Source: JAJCYK01 sp965224285
GTDB taxonomy: Bacteria; Bacteroidota; Bacteroidia; Cytophagales; Cyclobacteriaceae
DNA length: 64,000 bases
Assembly: GCA_965224285.1 (NCBI GenBank)
Contig: OZ245043.1
Coordinates: 3,720,001 to 3,784,000 of the forward strand
Direction: 5' to 3'
The position numbers and the translations under genes were made by a program. Shown here in pieces: positions 46,801-55,348 of this stretch. The stretch's first letter is position 1, and each line of letters starts with the position of its first letter. Under the pieces are notes generated by a model that ran no database searches, was not told the DNA's origin, and saw only the letters and a list, made by a program, of their open reading frames with translations.

Positions 46801-47999
46801 TTGAGGGCAATAGCGCCATCTTGAGCACCAAAGCAAGAGATATCGGTGGTGATAAAATCTGCGGCCAATTCGTTTACGTCACAATTGGGATCAGTACTAT
46901 CCCCTCCGCTTCCGTCAGTCCCGCCGTCAGTTCCGTCAGTTCCATCACCATCATTTGTATCATCGCCGCCATCTCCTACCGGAATAATTTCTTTGGTAAT
47001 ACACTGACCAGCTTTGTAGGCCACTTCAGCTTGCCAGCTATCGAGTATTTCCTGGCAAGCGGTCTCCCCGTTACAAACGGTAAAAGTGACAGTAAAGGAA
47101 CCGGGTTGTCCTTTTTCTCCAAAATTATCTATGTCGTCAATTTTAAAACCCTCTAGTCCTGTCGTTGGATCAGTACCCTCTTCGATAGCCCAACCTTCTG
47201 AGTTACTGATATCCGTCAAATCCCCGCAAGGTACAGCTACTGTAAAATGAGACAAGGCATGTAGACAACTGCCGTCGTTACTTACTTCAAAAGTATATTG
47301 AGTACAACCCTGGTCGTTGGTTTCAGAACTGAGAAGCTCGGTTTGAAAGCAAGCAGGACATTCTTGAGGCTCATCCACTGAACAGTTAAGATCCAGGTTG
47401 AAATCTCCTTGAATACCTTGCTGATTGGGTTTGGTGTACAACATCCAACCGGAAAGGCCATAATTTCCGTTTTTACTATTCGCGGCCTGACCAACTTGAA
47501 ATCCATACTTATAATCAACCGGATTATGTGCCAGCCCGATGGTTTTACCTTCATTCTTTCCTATGCCTATTAAGGCGGAGGTTTTACCCGGATCCATAAT
47601 GTAATAAGACCAGGTCTTATATAAGTCCCCGGCTTTATTCTTTTCATCCTTATAATCTCTGCCCAATGCAGACCATTCTTCCCAGGTCATGCGGTCGGAT
47701 AACCACACTTCGACCTTCCATTGGTCCTTGGCGTTCTTTTTGTTGTAAATGACACCGCTGATTTTAGCAGTTCCGTCTTCAAATTCTTCCAGGCTTCCAC
47801 CTTCCTCAGTGTAAACAAAATTGCCATGCTTACCACCTAAGTACTTGCTAAGCCAAACGGCATGTCCAGCATCCTGAGCGGCTACTGCCTTACAGGGCTT
47901 ATTGGAGTTGGCATATAAAAATGCCCCATTGCCTAAAAGCAATATGGCCATAGCCAACATCCTGCCGTAAAGTCTAAAATTAGGTAAAGGTATCTTCAT
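43887..47999 (-). CDS. Large SprB-repeat surface protein with type IX sorting domain
   Basis: 1370 residues. A signal peptide (1-30) precedes an unknown N-terminal domain (40-206). Residues 216-340 form a cysteine-bearing module, followed by an Asp/Gly linker (343-372). Eight SprB-type repeats of about 75 residues follow (about 376-975; core PYTYLWSNGATTEDLS); repeat 6 is divergent. A second Asp/Gly linker, a short beta domain and a second copy of the 216-340 module (1144-1270) come before a type A T9SS sorting domain (1288-1370; NPVE...GVYFLTV...KLIIK). SprB repeats are known from gliding adhesins of Flavobacterium. The protein is probably secreted by T9SS and attached to the cell surface. 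Confidence 0.9.
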   Translation of the reverse strand: MKIPLPNFRLYGRMLAMAILLLGNGAFLYANSNKPCKAVAAQDAGHAVWLSKYLGGKHGNFVYTEEGGSLEEFEDGTAKISGVIYNKKNAKDQWKVEVWLSDRMTWEEWSALGRDYKDEKNKAGDLYKTWSYYIMDPGKTSALIGIGKNEGKTIGLAHNPVDYKYGFQVGQAANSKNGNYGLSGWMLYTKPNQQGIQGDFNLDLNCSVDEPQECPACFQTELLSSETNDQGCTQYTFEVSNDGSCLHALSHFTVAVPCGDLTDISNSEGWAIEEGTDPTTGLEGFKIDDIDNFGEKGQPGSFTVTFTVCNGETACQEILDSWQAEVAYKAGQCITKEIIPVGDGGDDTNDGDGTDGTDGGTDGSGGDSTDPNCDVNELAADFITTDISCFGAQDGAIALKINGGLAPFTFVWSHGPTSQDLTNLPAGNYSVIITDANQASLELAGTIFEPQQLTVSGVIGLLSCGASDGSIDVTVNGGTSPYIYSWSNGSNGEDLSGLAAGTYDLTVTDANGCMVNESFVLLATSDLNASISTNSCNDGNLVLQVEGGVGPYTYLWSTGETTKDIKVSATGSYDVTVEDANGCSTVADINVGQLDGFELSVTTVTPTCAGNNDGSIDLTVAGGVGPYTYLWSNGATTEDLSNVASGSYTVEVTDSRGCMQELTHFLRNPVGIFISADVTGLRCDGAADAGAVDISVFNAADPYTVSWSHGPTTEDLSGLTAGLYTITVTDNNGCSAQKTIEIVQPDDFEVDVSTQYCGDGRICPTINGGSNPFNYNWTDQNGNPISTTDGCIQVTEAGTYTVEVIDANGCIKVASITVGAPNPPLNTELVVSALTCAGDSDASADLTITGGEAPYSVTWSTGATTEDISGLGAGTYSVRVEDVNGCNQTRVFNIMQPEGMVLSGGSITQASCNGTSDGAVDITVTGGTTPYNFSWSNGASSEDISGVAAGTYTLIVTDASNCSVQMDYVVTVNPDNTNCDGGDGGDGGDGDNGDGGDGTGDGDGDGNDDPCVRDCNVCDGNVNALTMKYNGAEENAVITVIQQSGGQTVFEGNVAPNGEFSFTGADATGTFSTAITINVNGAEAASFNTSCSEPIGPGSIEGDFEIVAGESRNGGPLCPVDPNTDQEADNTEESETQDQEGGDCVNEFESQLISVSENEGCVTYTVKVTTEGAAHGLSHYSIRIPCGMVTDAENSRGWAMELNAQDPTTGIYGLKVDDIGSFGESDNQESFTVTYTVCSNGNEDCLEDLWNESIKVAYKAGQCVGIESIAVDDQLENKGDASLTFVRFNAYPNPVETETALSVEFTHANIGEALVIQLKGMTGNTFITTEVEIAEENEIVPLQLTGIDPGVYFLTVTSRHKVYTEKLIIK
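44974..45066. repeat. Low-complexity DNA coding the Asp/Gly linker
   Basis: Tandem-like runs of CACCATCGC and related 6-9-mers, encoding an acidic Asp/Gly-rich linker in the adhesin. The sequence is of the kind that changes length by slippage. A similar but shorter stretch lies near 46890-46970. Confidence 0.7.
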
Positions 48000-48185
48000 A
48001 ACTACGGGTGTTAATTTCTAAAGTCCGTTGCACCCAGATGGGGCAAAGTACCCGTTAATCCCTGCTCTTGTTATATAGTAACCAGCTAAAAATTGAGGAA
48101 ACCCACTAAACCTTACATGAGTAAGTGATGGGGAAGTTTTTGTCCTTAAAAGAGGTGATTAATACGGAAAAGGTGGCCTATTGTG

Positions 48186-49733
48186 TCATGAATCAGCCCA
48201 TGCTTCGCGGTCCAGACTGCGGTATTGGATAGCCTCTGCCAGGTGCTCCGCCTTAATATTTCGATCTCCTGAAAGGTCGGCAATGGTGCGGGACACTTTT
48301 AAGATGCGATCGTATGCTCTGGCTGAAAGGCCTAATTTCTCCATTGCTCTTTTAAGTAAGATTTTTCCCGATGTATCAATTTGACATATATCCTTTACCA
48401 TTTTAGAGGGCATCATGGCATTATTATAAATACTGTGATATTTCTCAAATCTATGCCCTTGAACCTCACGTGCTTTGATCACTCTTTCCCTGATATTTCG
48501 ACTCGATTCAGCAACTGTTTCCGCAGTCATTTCATCAAAGGAGACCGGGGTGATCTCCACATGGATATCTATCCGGTCCATTAAGGGTCCGCTGATCTTA
48601 TTGACATATTTCTGTACTACTCCCGGACCACAGACACATTCTTTTTCAGGATGATTGTAATAGCCGCAGGGGCAGGGATTCATACTGGCAACCAGCATAA
48701 AACTTGCGGGAAAATCCACTGTTACCATGGCTCTTGCGATGGTTACCTGTCTTTCTTCCAGAGGCTGCCGCAATACTTCCAATGCTTTACGTTGAAACTC
48801 CGGTAATTCATCAAGAAATAAAACTCCATTATGGGCCAGACTGATTTCGCCTGGTTGTGGGATACCTCCACCTCCAACCAGGGCGGCATCGCTGATAGTG
48901 TGATGTGGAGCTCTAAACGGCCTGGTAGTAAGCAGAGATGAATTTGCCGGAAGCCTTCCAGCCACCGAATGAATTTTTGTGGTCTCAAGAGCTTCGTGTA
49001 AAGTCATGGGGGGCAATATAGAGGCCAGCCGTTTTGCCAGCATTGTTTTGCCAGCGCCAGGAGGCCCCACCATAATTAAATTATGACCTCCGCTGGCCGC
49101 AATCTCCAGCGCCCTCTTGATATTATCCTGACCTCTTACTTCCGAGAAATCGAAAGGATAATTGTTGATATGATGATAGAAGATATCACGGGTGTCGGAG
49201 ATGACCGGGGATATCTCTTTGGATTGTTTGAAAAAGCCTATCGCATCCCCTAATGAGGATATGGGAATAACTTCCAGGTTGTCTACAATGGCCGCTTCGC
49301 TGGCATTCTCTTGAGGTAACACGATTCCCCGAAAGCCTAGCCGACGCGCTTCAATGGAAATGGGTAGTACTCCTTTAATAGGACGGAGCTTGCCATTCAG
49401 AGACAACTCGCCCATGATTACATACTTTTCCAACAATGGAGATTGCAACTGCTCTGACGCCTTCAAAATTCCCAACGCTATAGGAAGATCGTATGCCGAA
49501 CCTTCTTTACGAATATCTGCTGGGGCCATGTTGACCACCACCTTATGCCGGGGCATGATATATCCCAGGTGTTGAATGGCGGTAGTTACCCGGTGTTCAC
49601 TTTCCTTTACGGCATTATCGGGCAGCCCTACCAGGAAGAACTTCATTCCTTCCCCAACATTTACTTCGATAGTAATTAAGCAGGCATCAACACCTTGTAC
49701 CGCACCACCAAAAGTTTTAGCCACTAGGTGCAT
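48186..49733 (-). CDS. YifB/ComM-family Mg chelatase-like AAA ATPase
   Basis: 515 residues, full length. An N-terminal Lon-protease-like fold domain (1-170) is followed by an AAA+ core with Walker A GPPGAGKTML (about 220) and Walker B NGVLFLDELPEF, a CPCG...CVC zinc-binding insertion (MNPCPCGYYNHPEKECVC) and a C-terminal lid. Family members such as ComM are branch-migration helicases used in natural transformation. It is downstream of a small membrane-protein gene on the same strand (9-bp gap). Confidence 0.9.
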   Translation of the reverse strand: MHLVAKTFGGAVQGVDACLITIEVNVGEGMKFFLVGLPDNAVKESEHRVTTAIQHLGYIMPRHKVVVNMAPADIRKEGSAYDLPIALGILKASEQLQSPLLEKYVIMGELSLNGKLRPIKGVLPISIEARRLGFRGIVLPQENASEAAIVDNLEVIPISSLGDAIGFFKQSKEISPVISDTRDIFYHHINNYPFDFSEVRGQDNIKRALEIAASGGHNLIMVGPPGAGKTMLAKRLASILPPMTLHEALETTKIHSVAGRLPANSSLLTTRPFRAPHHTISDAALVGGGGIPQPGEISLAHNGVLFLDELPEFQRKALEVLRQPLEERQVTIARAMVTVDFPASFMLVASMNPCPCGYYNHPEKECVCGPGVVQKYVNKISGPLMDRIDIHVEITPVSFDEMTAETVAESSRNIRERVIKAREVQGHRFEKYHSIYNNAMMPSKMVKDICQIDTSGKILLKRAMEKLGLSARAYDRILKVSRTIADLSGDRNIKAEHLAEAIQYRSLDREAWADS

Positions 49734-49742
49734 ACTCCAGCG

Positions 49743-50066
49743 TTATTCAGGCTTAACGGGTTTTTCTTTAGGGAGGACAGGATCGGTTAATACAGGTTTA
49801 TTGGCGTCGTATAATTTGCTTTTGACCTGATACAATTCATCTTCCATGTCGCGAATGTCTTTCTTTAATAGCCGAATATGGGCCTCCTGCACAACCCAGA
49901 TGGCAACCAGAAAAAACATTCCCAGTACGGCCCAGAAATTTAAGAACCGCAATAAGAACTCAAAATTCATTTGCTGATACAATTGGTCCTTAAAAAGGAA
50001 CAACAATACGGAAATGGCCAGGTATGCAAAATACATAACCTGAAAGATCACTTTTAATTTTTTCAT
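49743..50066 (-). CDS. Small membrane protein with coiled-coil tail
   Basis: 107 residues. Two hydrophobic segments (about 6-25 and 40-62) are followed by a charged helix with heptad character (RLLKKDIRDMEDELYQVKSKL) and a Pro-rich tail. I recognise no family. It begins 2 bp after the MsbA-like gene stop and is followed by yifB, so all three are probably co-transcribed. It may assist the exporter; this is inference from position only. Confidence 0.65.
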   Translation of the reverse strand: MKKLKVIFQVMYFAYLAISVLLFLFKDQLYQQMNFEFLLRFLNFWAVLGMFFLVAIWVVQEAHIRLLKKDIRDMEDELYQVKSKLYDANKPVLTDPVLPKEKPVKPE

Positions 50067-50068
50067 AA

Positions 50069-51901
50069 TTAGACTGCCTGCATGGCATTTAGTTTTTTAT
50101 ACAATCCGTTATGGTTAATCAGTTGGTGATGGGTTCCCCTTTCCAAAATCCTCCCTTCTTGTAACACGATGATCTCATCGGCGTTTTGAATAGTGCTTAG
50201 CCGGTGGGCAATGACGATAGAGGTACGGCCTTTCATCAAGTTGGCCAAAGCTTCCTGGACCAGGCTCTCTGATTCCGAGTCCAAAGCGGACGTGGCTTCA
50301 TCAAGGATCAATACCGGAGGGTTTTTCAATACGGCACGAGCAATACTTAATCGTTGCCGTTGACCCCCGGATAGTTTAGTCCCCCTCTCTCCGATGGAAG
50401 TTTGATATCCGCTTTCAAGCTTTAGGATAAAATCATGGGCATTGGCTATCTTGGCAGCAGCCACCACCTCAGCATGGGTAGCTTTGGGTTTGCCAAAGGC
50501 GATATTATTAAATACGGTATCATTGAACAGAATGGACTCCTGGGTAACGATCCCCATTAAATCTCTTATGGCTTCCAGCTTATAGTCCTTTATATGATTT
50601 CCATCCACCAAAACCTGCCCCTCAGTGGGATCATAAAATCTTGGGATCAAATCTACCAGTGTCGATTTTCCGCTACCTGAAGGACCAACTAATGCAATAG
50701 TTTTACCTTGGGGAATTTCCAGATTGATATCCCGCAAAACCCACTCATTTTCGTAGGCAAAACTAACTTTGGACATGGTAATTGATTCTTTAAAGGAGAT
50801 ATCTTCCCTGGCATCGGCCTTGTCGGTAATGGCCGATGGAGTATCCACCACCACGAATATGCGATCTGCAGATGCCAGCGCCCGTTGAATGTTGCTGAAG
50901 GCTTTGGAAATAGACTTTGCTGGAGTCAGAACCTGGGTAAATATGATCAGATAGGTAAGAAAACTAGCCCCGTCCATGGCAGATTGTTGGTTTAACACCA
51001 GATTTCCACCATAAAGTAAAATTCCAGCTACCACAAATACTCCCAGAAATTCGGAAACCGGTGAAGCCAGCTCATTCTTGCGCGCCATGGAAACATTGAC
51101 CCGGGCATAATGGTCGATCTCCTCCTCAAATTTATTCAGGGTATAATCTCTGGCATTAAATCCTTTGATGATCCTGATGCCTGAGAACATCTCATCTACT
51201 TGATTCAGTATACGACCCAAAGATTCCTGACCTTCCAGGGCGACCTTGCGTAACCTTTTCACAATTCCGGAAATTAATATTCCGGATACCGGTAGTACGA
51301 TCAGGGTAAACAGGGTAAGCTTAAAAGACATGAAGAAAAGCCAGCCAAAATAAAGAAGGATGGTCACAGGGTCCCTGAAAACCACCTGTAGGGAATGCAC
51401 AATTCCATTCTCCACTTCCTGCACATCATTGGTCATCCTCGACAGCACATCTCCCTTGTGCTGATCGGAGAAAAATCCCAGATGAAGCCCACTTACTTTT
51501 TCAAATACTGCATAGCGGAGTCTTTTAACCGCCCTGGCTTTTACTTTGGCCAGGATTATTTGTGACAGATATTTGAAGATATTGGAAAGCAGGTTGGCCG
51601 CTACTATAACTCCACTGATGTAGAATAGAGTACCAAGTTTACCATACTGATCGGTAATGGTGATAAAGTAGTAGTAAAACCAATGCTTGAAATACTCAAT
51701 GGAAAACCCAAACTCTGGTATCTGACGATAAGCATTTAATTCTGATTCTTGTAGTTGTTGGAAAATTACATCGAATAACGGCTTTAATAAGGTGAGGTTA
51801 ATCAACCCGAAAACGATTCCCAACAAAGTAAAAATCAGGTACTGCGGTATATAACCACCTAGGGGCCGGGCAAAAGAAAGTATACGCAGATAGGTTTTCA
51901 T
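50069..51901 (-). CDS. ABC exporter, MsbA-like (fused permease and ATPase)
   Basis: 610 residues. An N-terminal six-segment membrane domain (about 15-330) is fused to an ATPase with Walker A GPSGSGKST (about 400), signature LSGGQRQR and Walker B PVLILDEATSALD. MsbA-type exporters flip lipid A core or other lipids across the inner membrane; drug export or peptide export cannot be excluded. It is flanked by a Wzi-like outer-membrane gene upstream and a small membrane-protein gene downstream. Confidence 0.9.
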   Translation of the reverse strand: MKTYLRILSFARPLGGYIPQYLIFTLLGIVFGLINLTLLKPLFDVIFQQLQESELNAYRQIPEFGFSIEYFKHWFYYYFITITDQYGKLGTLFYISGVIVAANLLSNIFKYLSQIILAKVKARAVKRLRYAVFEKVSGLHLGFFSDQHKGDVLSRMTNDVQEVENGIVHSLQVVFRDPVTILLYFGWLFFMSFKLTLFTLIVLPVSGILISGIVKRLRKVALEGQESLGRILNQVDEMFSGIRIIKGFNARDYTLNKFEEEIDHYARVNVSMARKNELASPVSEFLGVFVVAGILLYGGNLVLNQQSAMDGASFLTYLIIFTQVLTPAKSISKAFSNIQRALASADRIFVVVDTPSAITDKADAREDISFKESITMSKVSFAYENEWVLRDINLEIPQGKTIALVGPSGSGKSTLVDLIPRFYDPTEGQVLVDGNHIKDYKLEAIRDLMGIVTQESILFNDTVFNNIAFGKPKATHAEVVAAAKIANAHDFILKLESGYQTSIGERGTKLSGGQRQRLSIARAVLKNPPVLILDEATSALDSESESLVQEALANLMKGRTSIVIAHRLSTIQNADEIIVLQEGRILERGTHHQLINHNGLYKKLNAMQAV

Positions 51902-51959
51902 GTGGAATAAACCCGCTCAAGCTGCAATTTACGGTTTTTGAGTATTTATTCTCAAAAAC

Positions 51960-53648
51960 TTAAAACAGGGATTCCCGGCGTGGTATGTTTAATCGTAATG
52001 ATAGCTGGGTAATGGTATCATCCTGATCCAAACTGGGCAGTCCACTTTGCTGACTGCGGAAAATCTGACGGAAATCGATAAACAGATTGTGTTTTAGCTG
52101 ATAGGAAGCAGATAAGTCTAAGTACTTGAGTTCAGTAGCAATACCTTGTCCGATCTCGTTGTTGAAATCCATCTCCCGGTCATTATAACTTAGCAGAACA
52201 TTACCCCCATAGTTAGTGCTGTCAGTATCACTGCCATAATCTGCCACTATTAGCTTACCCGATAGTCTTAACCGTGGCAAGGGCTGGTAATGGGCTACCG
52301 CCACGAATTCTTTGAAATTAGCCCCCAAAGGGTGAGCCATAGGTTGGCGGTAATGGGCATAGCTGGTGTAGATGTTTTCATGCGCGTAGGTGTAGGGTCT
52401 GGCAATATTTCCTTCAAACTGTAGATCCAAATTTTTGATTCCTAAGGCATCGATGTATTTTAAACCTATTTGATAAGCTGTTTTATTCCCCCACCACCCA
52501 TCACCTGAGCGAACCTCCTTAAGTAGAAATTCATCGAAAACAATCTGACCGTAGAAGGAAAACCGCTGCAGAAAATTCCAGGTTATGTCGGCGCCCAGGA
52601 TAGCATTATCCTGGCTGCCTCCTGATTGTTCAATGGCCCGATAAAAAATTATGGGGTTGAGATAGTCCAATTCGAAGGAGGTCCCTGCAGTGCTATCCGC
52701 TTTTCCGAAGACTATGGTTTCGAATACTCCAAGATTCAATTGATCGGTGATATTAATGCCCAGGCGATGAAAAGCCATATATTTTTTAGGAAAGTCCAGC
52801 GTGGATGATGAACCACCAATGCCGCCAAATGCATCCGCCCGAAGCTCCGTGATCAAGTTAGTGTAATTGATCCGCCATACCCGGGTATTGATTTTCAGGA
52901 ATAAATAATTATTTGCAAAATCGGATAATATCATGGATCGAAGGCCATTACCAATAAATTGCTTATCATGACCAAATTGAAAATTGATAAAATCTGCGGC
53001 ATCAAAACTTATATAGCCGCGAGCGGTGAAAAAGTCAACCCCATTAGTTTTAAAAGATTTCCAAAATCCTTCTCCTGGAACCACGAACCGATCGTTATTC
53101 ATCCACTGTCTAACATAACTGGGAAACCGCAGCTGATTTTCCCCCAGATAGGTATAGAAGCCTACTTTCCGGTTGATCATGCCACGAAGGGCTATACCAC
53201 GGGTATTAATGAATAGGTGGTCTTCATTGGACTCCAGCCCCACTCCAAATTGAAAAATTGGACTTAAGTGCAAGTCAAAATGAGGGTGATCTACATAATA
53301 AAAGTCTGAAGGTTTCCTGTAGAATTTCTTAAACAGCGGCCGGTCGCTGGAATCCTCGGCCAGTTTGGTCCATTCCCAACTATCATTGGCCAGGTATTGA
53401 ATATTGAACTCATCAACAGCGGTTGACTTTACTGGTGCCGCAAGGCTGTCTAAAAACTCTGCTACATCTGATCGTTGATAGGGCTTTATATTACTGTGAA
53501 AACTATTGGCAAAGGATCCCTGCTTGATTTCATAACGCTGAATGAGGTGATAGTACTCAGGATCAAGGGGTATGTTGGTGCTCTGGGGAAAAAGCTTGGT
53601 ACCCGGGCTTACCATTACCAGCAACCATAAGATCGATCTTTTTATCAT
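51960..53648 (-). CDS. Wzi-like capsule assembly / outer-membrane beta-barrel protein
   Basis: 562 residues from ATG at 53648; the open frame to 53672 begins with TTG. A signal peptide (cut near KLFPQ) leads into a helical cap and then a long series of beta strands with the periodic aromatic pattern of an outer-membrane barrel, as in capsule assembly protein Wzi. Wzi-like proteins anchor surface polysaccharide. It is 58 bp upstream of the MsbA-like gene on the same strand and fits the polysaccharide theme of the window. No other capsule genes adjoin it. Confidence 0.75.
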   Translation of the reverse strand: MIKRSILWLLVMVSPGTKLFPQSTNIPLDPEYYHLIQRYEIKQGSFANSFHSNIKPYQRSDVAEFLDSLAAPVKSTAVDEFNIQYLANDSWEWTKLAEDSSDRPLFKKFYRKPSDFYYVDHPHFDLHLSPIFQFGVGLESNEDHLFINTRGIALRGMINRKVGFYTYLGENQLRFPSYVRQWMNNDRFVVPGEGFWKSFKTNGVDFFTARGYISFDAADFINFQFGHDKQFIGNGLRSMILSDFANNYLFLKINTRVWRINYTNLITELRADAFGGIGGSSSTLDFPKKYMAFHRLGINITDQLNLGVFETIVFGKADSTAGTSFELDYLNPIIFYRAIEQSGGSQDNAILGADITWNFLQRFSFYGQIVFDEFLLKEVRSGDGWWGNKTAYQIGLKYIDALGIKNLDLQFEGNIARPYTYAHENIYTSYAHYRQPMAHPLGANFKEFVAVAHYQPLPRLRLSGKLIVADYGSDTDSTNYGGNVLLSYNDREMDFNNEIGQGIATELKYLDLSASYQLKHNLFIDFRQIFRSQQSGLPSLDQDDTITQLSLRLNIPRRESLF

Positions 53649-53732
53649 ACCATGGTCTGTAGGACGTTGCAAGTTAATACATTGGTAGTAAAAATAACCA
53701 CGAAATACCCTTGGTTATTAAATTAGAGATTA

Positions 53733-53764
53733 TTTGGCTATGAGTCGGTCATTACTTAAATTTG
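53733..53764 (+). promoter_or_regulatory. Strong Bacteroidota-type promoter of rpmE2
   Basis: TTTG (53733-53736), a 20-bp spacer and TAAATTTG (53757-53764) match the -33/-7 consensus well. The start codon of rpmE2 lies 39 bp downstream. The stretch TAAATTTGTGCCTC is also present at the aspS promoter. Confidence 0.65.
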
Positions 53765-53803
53765 TGCCTCCTTTTTTGGGACCGCTAAATTGGTAATACG
53801 ATT

Positions 53804-54079
53804 ATGAAAAAAGATATTCATCCCGAGTACAGAGAAGTAGTATTTCTGGATACCCAAAGTGATTATAAATTTCTCACCAAGAGCACTATGACCAGTGAGG
53901 AAACCATCAAATGGGAAGATGGTAATACCTATCCTTTGATCAAGGTGGAAGTAAGTTCAGCATCCCATCCGTTCTATACTGGCAAAAGGGTATTTTTAGA
54001 TACCGCAGGAAGAGTTGAGAAATTTAATCGGAGATATAAGAAAGAGAAGGATAAAGAGAAAAAAGAGCAAGAGAAATAA
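53804..54079 (+). CDS. rpmE2: 50S ribosomal protein L31, type B
   Basis: 91 residues. The Cys-free type B form (no CxxC zinc motif) is visible from MKKDIHPEYREVVFLDT and SSASHPFYTGKRVFLDTAGRVEKF. The C-terminus is a Lys/Glu-rich extension (KKEKDKEKKEQEK) longer than in many homologues. It has its own promoter and terminator. Type B L31 replaces the zinc form under zinc limitation in organisms having both. Confidence 0.95.
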   Translation: MKKDIHPEYREVVFLDTQSDYKFLTKSTMTSEETIKWEDGNTYPLIKVEVSSASHPFYTGKRVFLDTAGRVEKFNRRYKKEKDKEKKEQEK

Positions 54080-54101
54080 AGCCACATCATTTAATTTGAT
54101 A

Positions 54102-54141
54102 AGGTCTCCCGGAATAAATCAGGGAGACTTTTTTATTTTTG
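54102..54141 (+). terminator. rpmE2 terminator overlapping a downstream -7 box
   Basis: A 7-bp stem (54104-54110 with 54122-54128, loop of 11) runs into a T-tract. The tract continues into TATTTTTG (54134-54141), a -7 match ending 4 bp before the next ATG at 54146, so the following mRNA could be nearly leaderless. Confidence 0.65.
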
Positions 54142-54145
54142 TGCC

Positions 54146-55348
54146 ATGAAAATCCTACTTTTCGACCATCCCGATATCCGGCATTCCCTGCTGCCGATAA
54201 CCTTCACCCGGCCAGTGGCTGGAATAAGGGTTGGCATCATGACCTTAATCGAAAAGTGGAAACATGACCTCCAGGAGGATATTGGTTTTTTCACTCAGGA
54301 TTACTTAAAAGAGTCATACCCCGGCAAGCCAATGGAAGACACTTTATATATAAACGGGGCGGTTTGCCCTGATCCTGAATTGATAAAAAATATTAGCGGG
54401 CTGAAGTTCGGACAGAGTTTGTATTTTGGTGAATTGTTGGTCGCTGCCCGCACCGGATACTATGAAACTCCTGACGACCTTTTAACTGCTGATCTGGACA
54501 GATCCAACTACAACTCTCAAATTGCTTGCTTCAGGTACACCTGGGAGCTGTTCTTGGAAAACGGTAATCAAATCCAATTAGATTTTAAACGCTTGACCCT
54601 TGGTAGAAAGTCAGCTTCCATTGAAGACGATTATACCCTAGTATATCATCCTGAGAATCTCTTTATTGAAACTGGGGTCAGTATTAAAGCGGCAATCATT
54701 AATGCGGAGGGAGGTCCGGTTTATCTGGGAGCCAATTCACAAGTGCAAGAGGGAACTATAATCCAGGGACCTTTTGCCCTGGGCCAGTTTGCCCAGTTAC
54801 GTCCCGGTGGAAAAATGAGGCCAAATACTACTATCGGGCCTTGGTCGAAGGTAGGAGGCGAAGTCGGTAATGTCATTTTTCAAAGTAATAGCAACAAAGC
54901 CCATGAAGGTTTTCTGGGCAACTCATACATCGGATCGTGGTGTAACCTGGGTGCGGACACCAATAATTCTAATCTTAAAAACAACTATTCAAATGTAAAG
55001 GCATGGGAATATGACCAAAATCAGTTCGTAGATAGTGGCTTGCAATTTTTTGGTACTATCATGGGTGATCACAGTAAATGCGGAATAAATACCATGTTTA
55101 ATACTGGCACTGTAGTTGGAGTAAGTGCCAATATATTCGGGGCAGGATTTCCACCTAAATTTGTCCCATCATTTTCCTGGGGATCGATCGGTTCACAGCA
55201 AACCTATGAACTGGAAAAAGCCTTGGACACGGCACACAAGGTCTATCAGCGTCGTAATTTGCCATTTGGCAACAAAGAGCGTGAAGTACTAACCAGGATA
55301 TTTCACGATACTCATATTTACCGGGAAAGGATTACAGCGGCGCAATGA
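54146..55348 (+). CDS. GlmU-like protein with left-handed beta-helix
   Basis: 400 residues. The C-terminal part (about 190-330) is hexapeptide-repeat beta-helix (YLGANSQVQEGTIIQGPFALGQFAQLRPGGKM...), as in GlmU. The N-terminal part lacks the usual nucleotidyltransferase opening motif (LAAGxGTRM) and starts instead with KILLFDHPDIRHSLLP. It resembles the putative sugar nucleotidyltransferases widely present in Bacteroidota. It may be a sugar-phosphate acetyl- or nucleotidyltransferase; the reaction is open. It overlaps holB by 4 bp. Confidence 0.75.
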   Translation: MKILLFDHPDIRHSLLPITFTRPVAGIRVGIMTLIEKWKHDLQEDIGFFTQDYLKESYPGKPMEDTLYINGAVCPDPELIKNISGLKFGQSLYFGELLVAARTGYYETPDDLLTADLDRSNYNSQIACFRYTWELFLENGNQIQLDFKRLTLGRKSASIEDDYTLVYHPENLFIETGVSIKAAIINAEGGPVYLGANSQVQEGTIIQGPFALGQFAQLRPGGKMRPNTTIGPWSKVGGEVGNVIFQSNSNKAHEGFLGNSYIGSWCNLGADTNNSNLKNNYSNVKAWEYDQNQFVDSGLQFFGTIMGDHSKCGINTMFNTGTVVGVSANIFGAGFPPKFVPSFSWGSIGSQQTYELEKALDTAHKVYQRRNLPFGNKEREVLTRIFHDTHIYRERITAAQ

